This document shows, piece by piece, positions 31,761 to 44,368 of a stretch of 64,000 nucleotides of DNA. The DNA comes from Cryptomeria japonica (lineage: Eukaryota > Streptophyta > Pinopsida > Cupressales > Cupressaceae). Position numbers and translations under genes: made by a program. Position 1 is the first letter of the stretch; the number at the start of each line of letters is the position of its first letter. Location of the stretch: assembly GCF_030272615.1 (NCBI RefSeq), contig NC_081413.1, positions 555,235,136 to 555,299,135 on the forward strand, written 5' to 3'. The notes beneath the pieces are model-generated. The model did not search any database and had not been told where the DNA came from. It saw only the letters and a list, made by a program, of their open reading frames with translations.

Positions 31761-34695
31761 TCCAAGACACTGGATACTGACCCTTGATCGCCTGTGGGGA
31801 TTTTTCATTAGACCACTTTTGGTTTGCTCCGGTGGGGCCCATGCTTTCTTGGGGTGATTTAACGCATCATGCTTATTATTAGTATAAAATGGTGGAGTTG
31901 GCCCCTAAAGTTGTGCAACCTAGTGTTTCATTGCCACCTCCTACATCGACCCCTCCTCCATCGATCCTAGTCTTGGAGCGGGTAGTGGCTCATGTCTCCT
32001 CATCATTGGGGGTTGAGGCTAAGCTTACTCCCTCAAATAGACCTCTACGTCTGCCTAGGACCACATAGCCTCCAACAAGGTCTGTTGTTCCTGCGACTAC
32101 ACCCAGTGCAGCCAAGGGAAAGGCACCCCTATTGTCAAAGTTCGCGACCTACCCTCCCTTCGAGCTACCGATCATGGCCAATATTTTGCAGCCCTCTCAT
32201 CATGAGAAAGGGAAGCACTCTTCTCATGTCCCTTCATCACAACCTATGCCAATGCCCTTTGTTCCTCCGACTGCCCCTCGAGAGAAACAAGGTTGGGCGC
32301 CTGTTGCTATGGATTTGGTGCCCCTCTAGGATACAGCTCCATGTTTCATCAGTTGGGCCTTCTCCTATCCTTGAGACAGTTCCAGAGGCCTCTACTATGA
32401 AGCATAATACTCCTGAATCCTCTCATGCTTCATTTGGTGATCCTCACCTCCATTAGAATCAACATGCATGTGAGCGTAAATGCTTTCGACATGCCCAAAC
32501 TCAAGGGCGTGATGCTACCTTATAGTCCACTAGTGTGGCTCGGACACCCCGTGCTATTGTTTTGGAGCCTACTCCCTTTTAGTTGCTCCCGTCTCTACAC
32601 CTATTTCAATCTCTCTCCCTACTACTTCAGGGGATTTTGATCAACCTCCCTCTAAATAGGTGCAAGTTTCCATTGCTTCTTCTTTGGAGCCACCTCTTAT
32701 CACTTCTTTGTCGGACATACCTCCCTTTTCCTGACCCCTTAACATGTCACATACACAGGTGGTTCCTAGTGTAGCTTTGTCTGCCCCGCCTAATTCACCA
32801 CCACTCTAGCATTCGAGTTTTCCTGAGTCCTTCAGCCTGTTATGGTTAATAGGAGGTCTAGCACTCCTATCCCATTTAAATGCAAATTTGAGCACAACCC
32901 TATTCTGAAGTTCTGACGGTGCAAATATTTGCAGGTATATTCTTCATCCCTTCCTTTTCCTGTCTTAATGCCTATTGGTTCACCTATTTTTGTTTGCATG
33001 ATCGAGAAGGTCCCGCCTTCTCTTGAGTTTCTCACTGCCCCTCTTCTTGAGGTAGGTCATCCTATTCTTGTTTCATCCTCTCCAAGTGAGTCATGTACAT
33101 CCTCCATAGAGGCCTACATGTTCAGATCCTTGAAGGACATCCTGCCCTTGTCTACGATCTTCACACGATCATTGACCCTAACCTCTTTTGAGCCTGTAGA
33201 TGAAAACGTCATTGTTTCTTTGTCTCTTGCTCTCGCTACTGGTGAGGCACTCAGTACGGCCCTTGCGATAGTCCCTCTCTGAGCTTGCCCCCTTCTCCCT
33301 ATGACCTAGATTGGGAGGATGAGGTTATTCTTGAGGATGATGATCTCCTACAGTATGATCCCCTCCTAAGGGTTGATCGTTAGGACTTTTATTTTTCATC
33401 TACATTTTCTTGCATGTGCATGTGATTGTGTTCCCCTGTACTTTCTTTATTTGTTTATTCCCTCCCAGAGGACCTAGGTCACTCCATAAGTACTTGGATA
33501 CAGGAGGTTGACTATTTTTATCCATTGTACCCTCCTGAAGGACCCAAGTTACTCTGTAGGTGCTCTTATACAGGGGATTTTCTGTCGTACACATTCCTCT
33601 ATTTTTCTACCTCCTCCTTCTATTTATCGTATCTTTCTTTTCGACATTCAGGAATGATTCAAAGTGTTGGGGGCATTCTTTTCCTTCTTCCATGTTGACC
33701 GAAATTTTTACTTTCTCTTTGTCTTCATGTGCTCTTCTTTAGATCCGAGACACTTGGAAGTATGACGATACACCCATCTCATAGTGATACTATATATCTT
33801 TTTGATACCGCTATGGGTTCTGATGCCAAACTATCGGATCCCCTTGTCCTCTTAAATTGCATCTTTTGATGTTATGGATATCTATGTACCACTTTCTCTT
33901 GGTGGCATTCCATGGAAACATCTCATTATGTTGACATGCCACAACTACTCTTCTCCTTAGAATGACATGCCTTTCATGCCTATCATTCTAAGGGGGGCCA
34001 TCATATCTGCATTTTATCTTTTATCTCTTGCATCAGTTTCCTTTGCCAAGTTGCCTTTTCATGTTTTCCTAGGTGGGTGCCAAACCACTTGATCTTTTCT
34101 TTTCCCATGATCACCTACATGGGTGCCAAACCATTCTTGAGTGTCTTTGTAGGGGCCAATCTACTACTTACCAAATTTATCTGCCCTATCACATGGCTAT
34201 CTAGTGCATCGCTACCCATGCTAGCAAATTTATCTTCATCTGCCCTATCGCATGGCTATCTAGCGTGTCACTACCCATGCTAGCAAAATTTATCCTTATA
34301 TGCCCCATCTATGGTTATCCATACTAGCATATCACGCCCTATTATATGGCCATATAGCATAATGCATCTTTCTACCCATACTAACATATCTTATACCAAT
34401 GGCAGTTGCTTATCTCATATCTCATATTTGTCTGTAGCCAGGGGATTTCCTCCAAAGTGAGGTTTGTTTCTATTACACTATCTTATCCATTTCTTTATCT
34501 AATCGTCCATCACACTAGTCTGCAGATAGCATGTTTGAGATGTACCAAATAGAAACATCTGTACCAAATATCGACATCATCTCGCTGGGGGAAACCTCAT
34601 TTGATCAACAAAAATTGGCCTCCCTATCGCAACTATTCTTTCTTTGTATCTTCCTCTACTTTAGCTTTGCATCCCTCGTCAAAGACATTCTCGTT
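31761..34695 (+). other. element D 3' region, no pol recognisable
   Basis: 31860-32340 is proline/serine-rich and matches the tail of E's polyprotein in style. Beyond that the frames are short. Two short local duplications are visible: about 33466-33590 (GAGGACCTAGGTCACTC versus GAAGGACCCAAGTTACTC) and 34172-34330. I looked for RT and integrase motifs on both strands and saw none. Confidence 0.6.
34172..34330. repeat. tandem repeat of about 60 bp, 2.5 copies
   Basis: CTGCCCTATCxCATGGCTATC starts at 34181 and 34240 and recurs in a decayed form near 34300. Each is followed by TACCCATGCTAGCAAA. It lies in the 3' non-coding part of D. Confidence 0.75.
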
Positions 34696-34710
34696 AAAGT
34701 GGGGACAAAA

Positions 34711-35830
34711 TGTAATATAAAAAATATTATCCCTTGTAATTAATGAGACAAATGACACTTTCCCTCCATGTCATCAGTGGTTAGGATCCACCATCTTGTC
34801 CTTTCATCCACTCAAACCATCCATGTCAGCTCTAGTCGAAGCATTATTGACTCCGTTAACTTGTCACCTTCAAGGACACAGGCGCGACGCAGAGACATCT
34901 ATGCAATGGGCTAGCGTCTTATGAATTTGATAGTCTGCAGGTGGCCATTTAAGCATTATGCCTGTGCCCGAAAGGAATCATAATGCCTTTGCATGTGCCC
35001 ACCGACGTCAGAATTCCTTCCTGGCTCTATATCTCTCACTTGGGAAGCATTTGGGAGGACCTTTTTGGAAATTTGGTTAATTGTTTCTTGCAAGTTGATC
35101 TCTTAGAGAAAACTTGAAGTCATTCCACCATTGTTGTAGCACTACCAAGCATTTCAAGTACACTATTCCAAGTGCTTCCAAGCATTCCAATCTCTGTTCA
35201 TGATAGGGGAGTTATCTTAATCCTCTTTCTTGCATATTTATCAAGTTTATTTTCAAATTCATGTTACATTGTTATTCTCTTTATGATTTATCTTTCTCGT
35301 GGCTTTCTTGGGTTGTTAGTGGAGATGGAAACACCAAAACGAGGGTCTGACTTAGGCAGGCTCCAAAACACAACCCCAAAATTTTCCCTTCTTGCCTGTG
35401 TGTAGGTTCACGGAAGTGCGAGAATCATCATTTAGCAGGAGGCTTCAATCATGGACCAATTGTGAGTGTTTTTATCCTTCTCCCTTCCTTTTGTTTTATT
35501 TTAGTCATTTTGCATCTCACAACTTTTAGCTTAGTTTATTCGCTTTTTGTGTTTAACTGCATTATCCTCGTGTTCGGAACTTTTTCGTACACACCATGTA
35601 CTTTGTCTGTACAGGATGACAGCTCGCTATGCTGGTGTCCCAACTCTGTGCGCTCATCCTTTGGACAAAGGCTTGACAAAGCCATTCGTGAGTCCTGAAT
35701 CACAGGTAATTGCCTTGGTTTGTTATTTTATCCCCTAGCTCATCTGAGCGTTAGTTCGCAGAGGTAATCGGAAGGACAATTTATCCTCAAGGATCCATCA
35801 TCCTTGAGGTGACAAATTCCCTCCATTACA
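34711..35830 (+). repeat. element D 3' LTR
   Basis: Preceded by the polypurine tract AAAGTGGGGACAAAA (34696-34710). It begins TGTAATATAA and ends CTCCATTACA, followed by GAAGG. Confidence 0.9.
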
Positions 35831-35835
35831 GAAGG

Positions 35836-36146
35836 TAGTTCCTTTTATGATCTACAACTTTTTAAATTTACTAGTTGAAAGTGAATTGTATACTATTCAT
35901 CATAATGGATTTTGACCTTTAAATCATCATGGAGACTTTTCACTTGATTTCCTTTGGCCTTGTTTAGTTTAGCATCCTATATCTTGAGAATATTTTTTGT
36001 TCTTATCCTACTAGAAATTCAAAGCTAGTAAGATTAACCAAATGTCTACCTATAGCTCCTTGAGTGCCATTCTGACTATTACCCCTAGGGCTAATTCATC
36101 TTTTGTGGCCACATTAGTAGCTCATCATATCCCACAAGTAGTGAAT
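35836..36146. other. short gap between elements D and F
   Basis: 310 bases of host or older repeat DNA. A short frame near 36040-36150 (S-T-Y-S-S-L-S-A-I) reaches the F insertion point; I cannot assign it. Confidence 0.5.
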
Positions 36147-36151
36147 GAAAC

Positions 36152-37384
36152 TGTAACGGTGGGAAAATGATGAGTGATAGATCAAGAGGAAAACTAACCC
36201 TTTCCCTCAAAGAGAGATGAGAGTTTAACTTATTGATTATCATTCAAACACTTTTTACCATTACATTAGGAAGATAAGGGATAATTCACTAGATTCAATT
36301 TTCACACAAAGATGATAGATTAAATTCTGAATGAATTAAGGATGTTAGGCTGATCCATTCTTCCTTGTTTAAAATGAAAAGGAATTGATTGAATTATGTA
36401 GTGCAAAAGTGACAAAGAATTGACTATAACTTGAGATCTGAATATGGGATGAAACTGTGCCCCTAGACTTGGTAGTAAAATATTGAGATGAAGTCACCTT
36501 GCAAATTTGACCAAAAGTTGTCTAGATCATGGCGGGAATGTACACAATCCTCCAAAAAATCTATGAAATGAAAAGGGTTTTTTCGCCTCTGCAGATGAAG
36601 CCTGAATCCGAAAGTACAACTACGCACTTGCAACCTACACACAAAAAAGAGAGGGAAATGTGTTGGGATTGGGAGTTTGCCTTTAGGTCAAACCCCAAAT
36701 TTGGAATTAACCAAGCAGTGAAAGAAAGTACTTGCAAGTAGATGTAAATGAAAGACTGAATTGTAGATCACCTCAATAGAGATTGTAGTAGAAATGTTGA
36801 TAGAAATGCTTGTATGGAATTGTATGTTGAAATCAATCTCCTCTTCAATGGTTGAATCCTTGACTTGAATGCAACACCTAGCCTTGAAGGGAGACTTGAG
36901 AATGCTCAATACTGGAAAAGATTGCTTGAATGCTTGATCGCTTATGCAACTTGAATCTCTCCAACTTTAACCTATCCAACCTCTGCAAATGAGAGAGCGA
37001 ATGCCCCTTAAATACATGTTTGAAGGATTTGAATTTCATCACGGGTTGACATCGAGGAGATTTCCCGCTCACTGCACAACCCACAATGCATGTTCTGGAA
37101 ATATCCTACCCCAAAATAGGGTAGGGATAGGGGCACCATGCCCCTATCCTAGGAGGACAAGGGCACCATTCCCCTATCCAAGGGGGGATAGGGGTGCCAC
37201 ACCCCTGTCCTACCCCTGTCTCTAGGGAAGAGTGTGGACAGAGTGATGTAGAGGCCAAGGAGCAGGTTGTTTTTGCAAGTTGAGCACTCTTCGGTCTTCG
37301 ATCAGGCTAGAGGATTCGAGTTTGCATGCGTGAGGACTCTAATGTAGTCATAAATTGCTAGGGTCACAATTTTATGACACTACA
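36152..37384 (-). repeat. element F 3' LTR
   Basis: Minus strand starts TGTAGTGTCATAAAATTGTG and ends CCCACCGTTACA. The same start word (TGTAG-GTCATAAAATTG) opens the LTR of E, showing kinship. It contains a locally repeated word GATAGGGGCACCA (plus strand, about 37128-37200). Confidence 0.92.
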
Positions 37385-37402
37385 TTTAGCCCCCACTTTA
37401 TC
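37385..37402 (-). promoter_or_regulatory. element F polypurine tract
   Basis: On the minus strand GATAAAGTGGGGGCTAAA directly precedes the LTR. E has CTAAAGTGGGGGCTAAA in the same place. Confidence 0.85.
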
Positions 37403-38121
37403 GAGAGTATGCCAATACTGTTGGTAAAGTACAAGGAAACAAGATTGAAAGACTTTCACCATGTCAAGGAGGCAAGATGCACCAAGCCCCTAGTGGACTT
37501 AGGATCTTACGACTTCGATTGACAAAGTAAAAGGGAATATTGAGAAGGGGAGAACCATGGCTGCAAGTAGCAAAGTTCCCTTCACTATGAGTCACAAAAA
37601 CAAGGATAAAAAGATTACAAAGAAAAACAAATTTCACTAAGTAATTCTAAGTATCACAAGAAGAAAAGTATGAGTGGAGTGTATGCCCCCATGTTAAAGT
37701 GATCGCACGCGCCTTATCGGGGGTGATTTCTTTAAGGTAGGATACACCCAAGAGAGAAAAGAGAAGGAGCAATTTATTGCAAGGATTTAGCCCCCAATCG
37801 AGGTATAAACCCAAGGATAATGAACACAAAACACGAGGTAGTGTCACTTTCCTTGGGGTCAATATGTTGTATGACAACTCATGTATATCATGTATGTATA
37901 TGCATATAATAATCCCCATTCCCCAAAGAAGGATACTACCTTAGGAGAAAGGGAAGAGAAGATGTCATTTGAGTCAACATGAAAGAGACCAAGAGAAGAT
38001 CTCAATGCTTTGCATCGTCCCCAAGTAGACATTAAGGGAACAATAGAAGAATAGGGATACATATAGAAGAATGGTTACAAAAGAGAGAGAAAGGAGAGAG
38101 AAATCTACAGTGCTAATATTT
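37403..38121 (-). other. element F 3' non-coding block, conserved with E
   Basis: No frame. Several blocks match E at 50886-51622, for example GACGATGCAAAGCATTGAGATC (first 20 bases conserved; about 37998-38022 on the minus strand and 50994-51015 in E), a CATACA-rich segment near 37880-37915 and the CATGGTTCTCC word near 37550. Confidence 0.7.
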
Positions 38122-40239
38122 CTAATCAAGCATGGCATCCACCTCTGGATCTTGCTGATCGCTATTTCGGGAAGGTGAGAAACATGCCATAGAAGCGATA
38201 TCGAGCACAACAAATGGAGCTATCACAAGATATAAACAAGGACTATGTTCATGTTGTAAGTCACTTTGTTCAATTCTAGGAGCTAGGGTTAGGGTTTGTG
38301 AAAACTCATCCGATAAATGTTTGTCCACATCAACATACTCATACTCACTATCAGAAGCATTACGAGTTGTATTGCAATTATGAATAACATTTTCACCCAT
38401 TTCTTCATCAAATTTTAAAGCAAGAGGAGCAAGAGCGTGAATAGGAGTAAAACCATCACATGTTTTATACAACTTATGATTTGGAGATGTTGGTTGAACA
38501 TCTTTCTTAGGAGAAAAGGGAATCATGTCAATTATTGGATTCTGAGGAGATTGTGTATTTTGAGGGATAGCTTCATGATCTTGAGCACAACATCTTCATC
38601 GGTGTTCTCTCACACATCGATTCCGTCGAGTCTTAGTGGAAGGCTAAGAAGGAGGAGAATCGATTTAAGAAGGGTGAATGGTTTTCTCCTTAATAGTGGA
38701 AGGTTTAGGTTGAGGTCTTTTTGGTTGAACAATAGGAGAAGCAGGCCTCTTCTCTCGATAAGAGGAAGGAGGTGGAACTGCGCCATAGAAAGGAGGAATA
38801 TTGGGTGTAGGAAGGAGACCAAGTCCATCATGAGGAGGAGGAATAGGTCTAACCTTAGGAAGAATATTGGGGTTCTCCTTAAGAGAAGGTAAAGTCACAT
38901 CCATAGGAGTAGGTGGACAATTTTCCTTAGGAGGAAGATTAGATCTATATGAGAGGGGAAGAACCTCGTCTTGAAGAATAATAGGAATGTCAAGTGTTGG
39001 CGATCTAGGTTGACTTAAGGATAAGATCATATCATTCTTCCATTTTTTATCAGATTGAAAAAGAGCATCGCTCCTTAATGGAAGAGATTGAAATTGTTTA
39101 GGCCAGAAGAGATCAATAGGAACACCAGGGCTTCTTTCGAATGGACAAAATAAGCTATGGTTCACGGTTATGATTTCTCTATTGTGAGGAAATTTAAGAC
39201 ACTTGTGTATTGGAGAGACAATAGCCCTCGTGGAAGATAGCCAAGGATAGCCCAACTTCACATGAAATTGCTCAGAAGAAGGTATGATAACAAAGTCAAC
39301 ATCCATGGATTTAGCATGGACTTCGATAGGAAGGATGATAGAACTAATGGTAGGACAAGAGAAGCCATCAAATAACTTCACAACTACATTAGAAGCATCA
39401 TATAATGGTTTATGCAATTGTAAAGTGAAAAGATATTCTTCAATTATGACATTAACAATGCAAGAGGGATCAATTAGGGCACCACGACAAGGGATATCCT
39501 TAACCTTTGCTACTATGTATAAAGGGCCATCGGGTGCTCTAATGGTCTCACTAGGGTCAAATGTAATACAAGGATCCTTAGGTGAATCTTGTGTTTCTAC
39601 CATATTAACCAAATTTGGAGCCATGCAGATGAATGTTTTAGAAGAGAAAGAATTAGGCACAATCTCAATAACGTTAGAGGTATGAGATGGCAAGGGGTCA
39701 GTGAAAATCTTAATATTTTGATTAGAAGGAGCAACGGATTTATTCCCTTTATCACTCACACCTGCCACAAATATAGTATTATTATCAATCAAGTCTTGAA
39801 CCTTATTTTTTAGTGCAAAACATTTCTCAGTATCATGACCAGGTTGATGATGAAATTGGCAAAAGGAATTGTTATCAAAATGAGGAGATGCAATTTTGGA
39901 AGGATCAACTTGTTTTATAGGAGGAAGTTTGATAACATTTCTATGTAATAATTGAGACATAATACTATGCAAAGATTCATTCAAAGGAGTAAACTGTCTT
40001 TCTCTTTGGAAAATTTTAGAAATAGAAGGCACAACTGTTGTAGCATTCACATGGTTGTTGTTAATTGGATCATTGAACTTTATGAAGCTTTTTGTTGGTT
40101 TGAACTTCACAAATGGTTGTTGAACACTCTCCCCCTTATCACCCAGAGCCATAGGAGTGGATTGCTCCATTTGACTCACAACCAGCTGATAATTGTGGAG
40201 TGTTGTGAACAACTGCGGAAAGGAAGTAAACTTGGACAA
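38122..40239 (-). pseudogene. element F gag C-terminus, zinc finger, retropepsin-like domain and tail
   Basis: Frame 40239-38665 (524 residues) runs without a stop from the end of the capsid region (S-Q-M-E-Q-S) through C-Q-F-H-x4-H-x4-C, the L-I-D-P-S-C-I-V-N-V-I retropepsin motif (D at about 39480), L-G-Y-P-W-L-S-S and a proline-rich tail. After a frame change, 38526-38122 holds the acidic C-terminus (S-E-Y-E-Y-V-D-V-D and E-H-S-P-C-L), which matches E up to the stop. Unlike E, gag and the protease-like part are in one frame here. The D-T/G-G triad is replaced by D-P-S, so it is probably inactive as a protease. Confidence 0.85.
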
Positions 40240-42003
40240 AAGAAGCTTTTCCCTGATATCTTTTTATAATTAGAAATGAAAATTCTTTGAATATCATTAT
40301 CAGGTACATGAAAAAAAATTTGAGCACACAAATGCTTATATCTACCAATGAAATCAGTCAATTTCTCTTTAACACCTTGTTTACAATGCATTAAATCAGT
40401 CAAAGTGATTTTAGGACCAATGTCGTTATGAAATTGTTGGATGAAAGAATTTGCTAGTTGTTGAAAGGAAGTGATAGAATAAGAAGGCAGAGAGCAATAC
40501 CATTGTAAGGCCTTATCTCTTAGTGTTCTTGTAAATAGTTTTGCAAGCAATCGTTGATCATAAGCAAAATCAGTACACAAGGTTTAAAATGTTTTGATGT
40601 GTGTAAGAGGATCACCTTTTCTATTATAGAGTTCCAATTGAGGGATCTCAACATATTTAGGAGGCACGACTTTAACAAATTCAAGAGAAAGTGGGCTCAA
40701 AACATCAAATGTGGGCACACTAAACTTGGATTGACTCATGGAAAAAATTTATTGTTGTAAGGAAGACACAGTTTGAGCAAGATTGTTGATTGTCATTTCA
40801 GTAGAAGAATTGATATTAGACATAGGTGACTGATATTGGAGTTGAGAAAATACAACACCACAGGAGCCCAAGTGATCTCTACAAGCTGAAAAACTTGTTA
40901 CAAGGAGAAGCAAGGAAGCAAATCACAGAAGGAACAAAAACACAGAAAATATGCTCAAAAAGGGAGAGCTCAATATTCACAAAAATGTGTAATGTAATAA
41001 TCCTCCTTCTTCTTACAATGAAAAGAAAGAACTCAACCTTTAATAGGTCAAGAAACCCTAAAAGGGAAAACCTAGGTTTGCACATAATAATTAATAAATG
41101 AATGAATTATTATGCACCTAAAGTTAGCTTAAGTGTAAAAGAGATAAAGGGAACTTAAATAATTAAACAAATATTGTTTAATTAATCAAGTAAATACCCG
41201 AATACTCTAACAACTAAGAAGGTGGTGTGATGTTGTGGAAAGAAGGCATGGACTGAGAATAAGGTGGTGGGACACAATGATAAGTAGGCATTAGTGACGA
41301 TTGGGTAGGAAAAGGGGCACTTAAATGAGGAATAAAGTTGTTGAAGGAATTGCCCCCTTGTGTCACACTGATTGGTTGAGAAATAGCAAGAATACTCATG
41401 GAAGACATAGGTAACGATGAAGGATTAAATGAAGAAGAGGGATTGCCCCCATGACCTATGGTTGTAGGAATGACGTTTTGAGTTGATGTAGTCATGATGT
41501 TAGATGTGAAAGTAAGAATACTAGTCATAGGATTAGTCAAAGGAATAGAGGAATTGACTTGTGTTAAAGGTTGTGATTAACCTAGGGTTTCAGCACAACT
41601 TTCGATAGGCATGACATTAGAATCAACAATATGTGCAATGCCACGTATTATATCAATTACATTCTTATCACTTTGAAGCATGCGCTTAAGACCTTAAATT
41701 AAAGGAAGAGATTCACTATTAGGGTACATTCTTGGGACATCCATTGTTGAAAGTTATCAAATTGATTGTCCATGTAGAAAGTTGATCTAAAGAAACCCTA
41801 GTTAAAGCTTCTTCCTCATCATGGGATCCATCAATGGGGTAAATAGGCACATGACTAGGAAGGGAAGAATTAGCATGATCCTCATTAAAGAAGTCACCCA
41901 AATTAGGCTCCATCTCCTTGGTATTTAAACCTTGGGAAGCTTTAAATCTAATGCTTTGTCTAACAAAGATAGGATAGGTAGGACTAATAGTGGTAAAACT
42001 CAT
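40176..42003 (-). pseudogene. element F gag N-terminus and capsid core
   Basis: Start ATG at 42003 (M-S-F-T-T-I-S). Frame 42003-41719 matches E up to the D-Q-L-S segment, then a shift follows. Frame 41540-41214 is the serine/proline-rich linker. About 370 foreign bases (40845-41217) interrupt it. Frame 40580-40176 holds the Ty3-type capsid core (L-Q-W-Y-C-S-L-P, T-S-F-Q-Q-L-A, K-E-K-L-T-D-F-I-G-R-Y) and shifts near 40262 into the next frame. Capsid protein of a non-autonomous element; inactive in this copy. Confidence 0.82.
40845..41217 (-). mobile_element. solo-LTR-like insertion inside F gag
   Basis: E has continuous gag here, while F carries about 370 extra AT-rich bases. On the minus strand the insert begins TGTTAGAGTATTCGGG and contains a GGAGGATTATTACATTACAC segment of a type common in copia LTRs. 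I could not fix the far end or a target duplication, so the solo-LTR reading is tentative. Confidence 0.5.
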
Positions 42004-43117
42004 GCACTAGAGGGAAAATTTGAATTTTGAATTGTGGAACAAAGCTTGCAAAAATTGAGTAATGCAAAATTTAAGAAAATAATGATTACACAATTTGAAC
42101 TTTGTTGGAGGAAGAGAATGACACAATTTCCAAAAATGAAAGGAAATTGGAATTTTAAAATTAGGGCCAAGGGAAGACCTCTTAATTTTAAAATCAGAAT
42201 CATTTTTTTTTTTTTAAGTAGGGTAAACAACAATTAACCTCTTAATTTAAAAAAGTTTCTTGAAACTTGAAATGTTGAATTTTGAAGGTATTTCCAAGTC
42301 TAGAGGGTTCAAAAATCAATAAAATCAACCAATCTTCTGGATTTAGGCTATTAACTACAATCATAACAATCTCTTGAAATTTCAGAAAAAAAAAGCCGAG
42401 GACTGTGGCAGGAACGCACATGGTCCGACTGACTTTTTTTGAAATTCGCAGGGATGGATATTACGATGATTTTAAAGCTAACCCCAAAAAATTTGTGAAT
42501 TTTACGATCTCTAGATGGGCGAATGAAGGCACAAAGGTGAAAATAGGACCCTATTAGGGTTTTGAAAAAAAGAGGAATTGAAGTGCAATTTTGGAAATGG
42601 TCAAACCTAATGGATAGGGACACCTTGGAAAATGTTTAACAATCTGAATGTAAAAGAAATTAATTTGAAATTCACACAAAATCTAATTAATTTTAAAAAT
42701 TAGGGTTTGATGACCTAACCGCCTAATTTTAAATTTTAAATTTTGGGAAAAAGTGGGGGAATTTGAAAGTTTGAATTGTACAACTGAAAACAAATCTGAG
42801 AACAAGTAGAAATTTGAAAATTAAGTTGAAATCCAATTTTTGCACAAGTTCAAGATGATTTTTGAAAATTAGGGTTTTAACGAGTAACCTCTTAATTTTG
42901 TAAATTTTAAATGCGAATTGAACAAGACAATGATAAAATTGAATTTGACAAACAAAGCAATTTTTAGATCTAAGATAAACACAAGCAATTTTTACAAATC
43001 ACAAGTTCAATTTTAATTTTAAAAACCAAGGTTTTTAATGAATTAACCACTAAGTTTGCAGAAATTGAAAACTTGTAAATGAAAAATATGCAAATTTGTT
43101 TAAAGGAAAGCATGCAA
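42004..43117 (-). other. element F leader (5' untranslated region)
   Basis: 1.1 kb between the primer site and gag with no long frame. It holds one copy of the hairpin word discussed for E: GGACCATGTGC and CACAGTCC at 42400-42426. Confidence 0.65.
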
Positions 43118-43133
43118 GACGTTGGGTTCACCA
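43118..43133 (-). promoter_or_regulatory. element F primer-binding site, tRNA-Trp-like
   Basis: On the minus strand TGGTGAACCCAACGTC starts three bases after the LTR. It is a near match to the 18-base tRNA-Trp site of D. Confidence 0.75.
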
Positions 43134-43136
43134 AAA

Positions 43137-44363
43137 TGTAATGGTGGGAAAATGATGAGTGATAGATCAAGAGGAAAACTAACCCTTTACCTCAAAGAGA
43201 GATGAGAGTTTCACTTATTGATTATCCTTCAAACACTTTTTACCATTACATTAGGAAGATAAGGGATAATTCACTAGATTCAATCTCCACACAAAGATGA
43301 TATATTGGATTCTGAATGAATTAAGGATGTTAGGATGATCACTTCTTCCTTGTTTGAAATGGAAAGGAATTGATTGAATTATGTAGTGCAAAAGTGACAA
43401 AGAAATGATTGTAACTTGAGATCTGGTTATGGGATGAAGTTGTGCACCTGGATTTGATAGTAAAATATCGAGATGGAGTCGCCCTACGAATTTGACCAAA
43501 AGTTGTCTGGATCGTGGTAGGAATGTACATGGTCTTCCGAAAAATCCACGAAATGAAAAGGGTTTTTCCGCCTCTGCAAATGAAGCCGAATCCGAAAGTA
43601 CAGCTACGCACCTACAACCTACACACAAAATAGAAAGGGAAATGTGTTGGGATTAGGGGTTTGCCTTTAGGTCATACCCTAGTTTTTGAATTAACCAAGC
43701 AATAAAAGAAAGTACTTGCAAGCAGATGTAAATGAAAGACTGAGTTGTAAATCACCTCAAGAGAGATTGTAGTAGCAATGTTGATAGAAATGCTTGTATG
43801 AAATTGTATGTTGAAATCAATCTCCTCTTCAATTGTTGAATCCTTGACTTGAATGCAACACCTAGCCTTGAAGGGAGACTTGAGAATGCTCAATGCTAGA
43901 AAAGATTGCTTGAATGATTGAATGCTTGATCGCTTATGAAACTTGAATCTCTCCAACTTCAACCTATCCAACCTCTGCAAATGAGAGAGTGAATGCCCCC
44001 TTAAATACATGTTTGAAGGATTTGAATTTCATCACGGGCCGACATCGGGGAGATTTCCTACTCACTGAACAATCCACAATGCATGTTCTGGAAAGATCCT
44101 GCCCCAAAATAGGGTAGGGATAGGGGCACCACGCCCATGTCATGGGAGGAAAAGGGCACCACGCCCCTATCCAAGGGGGGATAGGGGCATATCCCTGTCT
44201 CCAAGGCAGAGTGCGGACAAAGTGATGTAGAGGCCAAGGAAGAGGTTGTTTTCGCAAGCCGAGCACTCTCCGGTCTTCGATCAGGCTAGAGGATTCAAGT
44301 TCTCATGCATGAGGACCCTAATGTAATCGTAAATTGCTAGGATCACAATTTTATGACACTACA
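43137..44363 (-). repeat. element F 5' LTR
   Basis: Partner of 36152-37384. Minus-strand TATTTAAGGGGGCA near 43996-44010 is the best TATA candidate. Followed on the plus strand by GAAAC. Confidence 0.92.
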
Positions 44364-44368
44364 GAAAC

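Larger units (their letters stand above)
28185..35830 (+). mobile_element. element D: gag-protease LTR retrotransposon without pol
   Basis: LTRs at 28185-29196 and 34711-35830, perfect target duplication GAAGG (28180-28184 and 35831-35835), tRNA-Trp primer site at 29200-29217, polypurine tract before 34711. Inside are a broken Ty3-type gag (29658-31100), a retropepsin-like domain (31370-31750) and a proline-rich tail, in the same order as in elements E and F. No RT, RNase H or integrase is recognisable in the remaining 2.4 kb. Many stops make this the most decayed of the three. Confidence 0.9.
36152..44363 (-). mobile_element. element F: gag-protease LTR retrotransposon without pol
   Basis: LTRs at 36152-37384 and 43137-44363, perfect target duplication GAAAC (36147-36151 and 44364-44368). 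On the minus strand: 5' LTR (right), tRNA-Trp-like primer site, 1.1-kb leader, gag plus retropepsin-like polyprotein (42003-38122), about 0.7 kb of non-coding DNA, polypurine tract, 3' LTR. It is a close relative of E in protein and general LTR plan. RT, RNase H and integrase are absent. Confidence 0.93.

Noticed and set aside
31761-34695. Search for RT, RNase H or integrase in D, and likewise in A, B, C, E and F
   Set aside because: No Y/F-x-D-D, no H-H-C-C or D-D-E pattern and no long frame of the right kind was seen by eye; only the LINE has an RT.
38437-38892. Arginine-rich plus-strand frame of 151 residues
   Set aside because: It is the reverse of the proline-rich tail of the F polyprotein on the minus strand.
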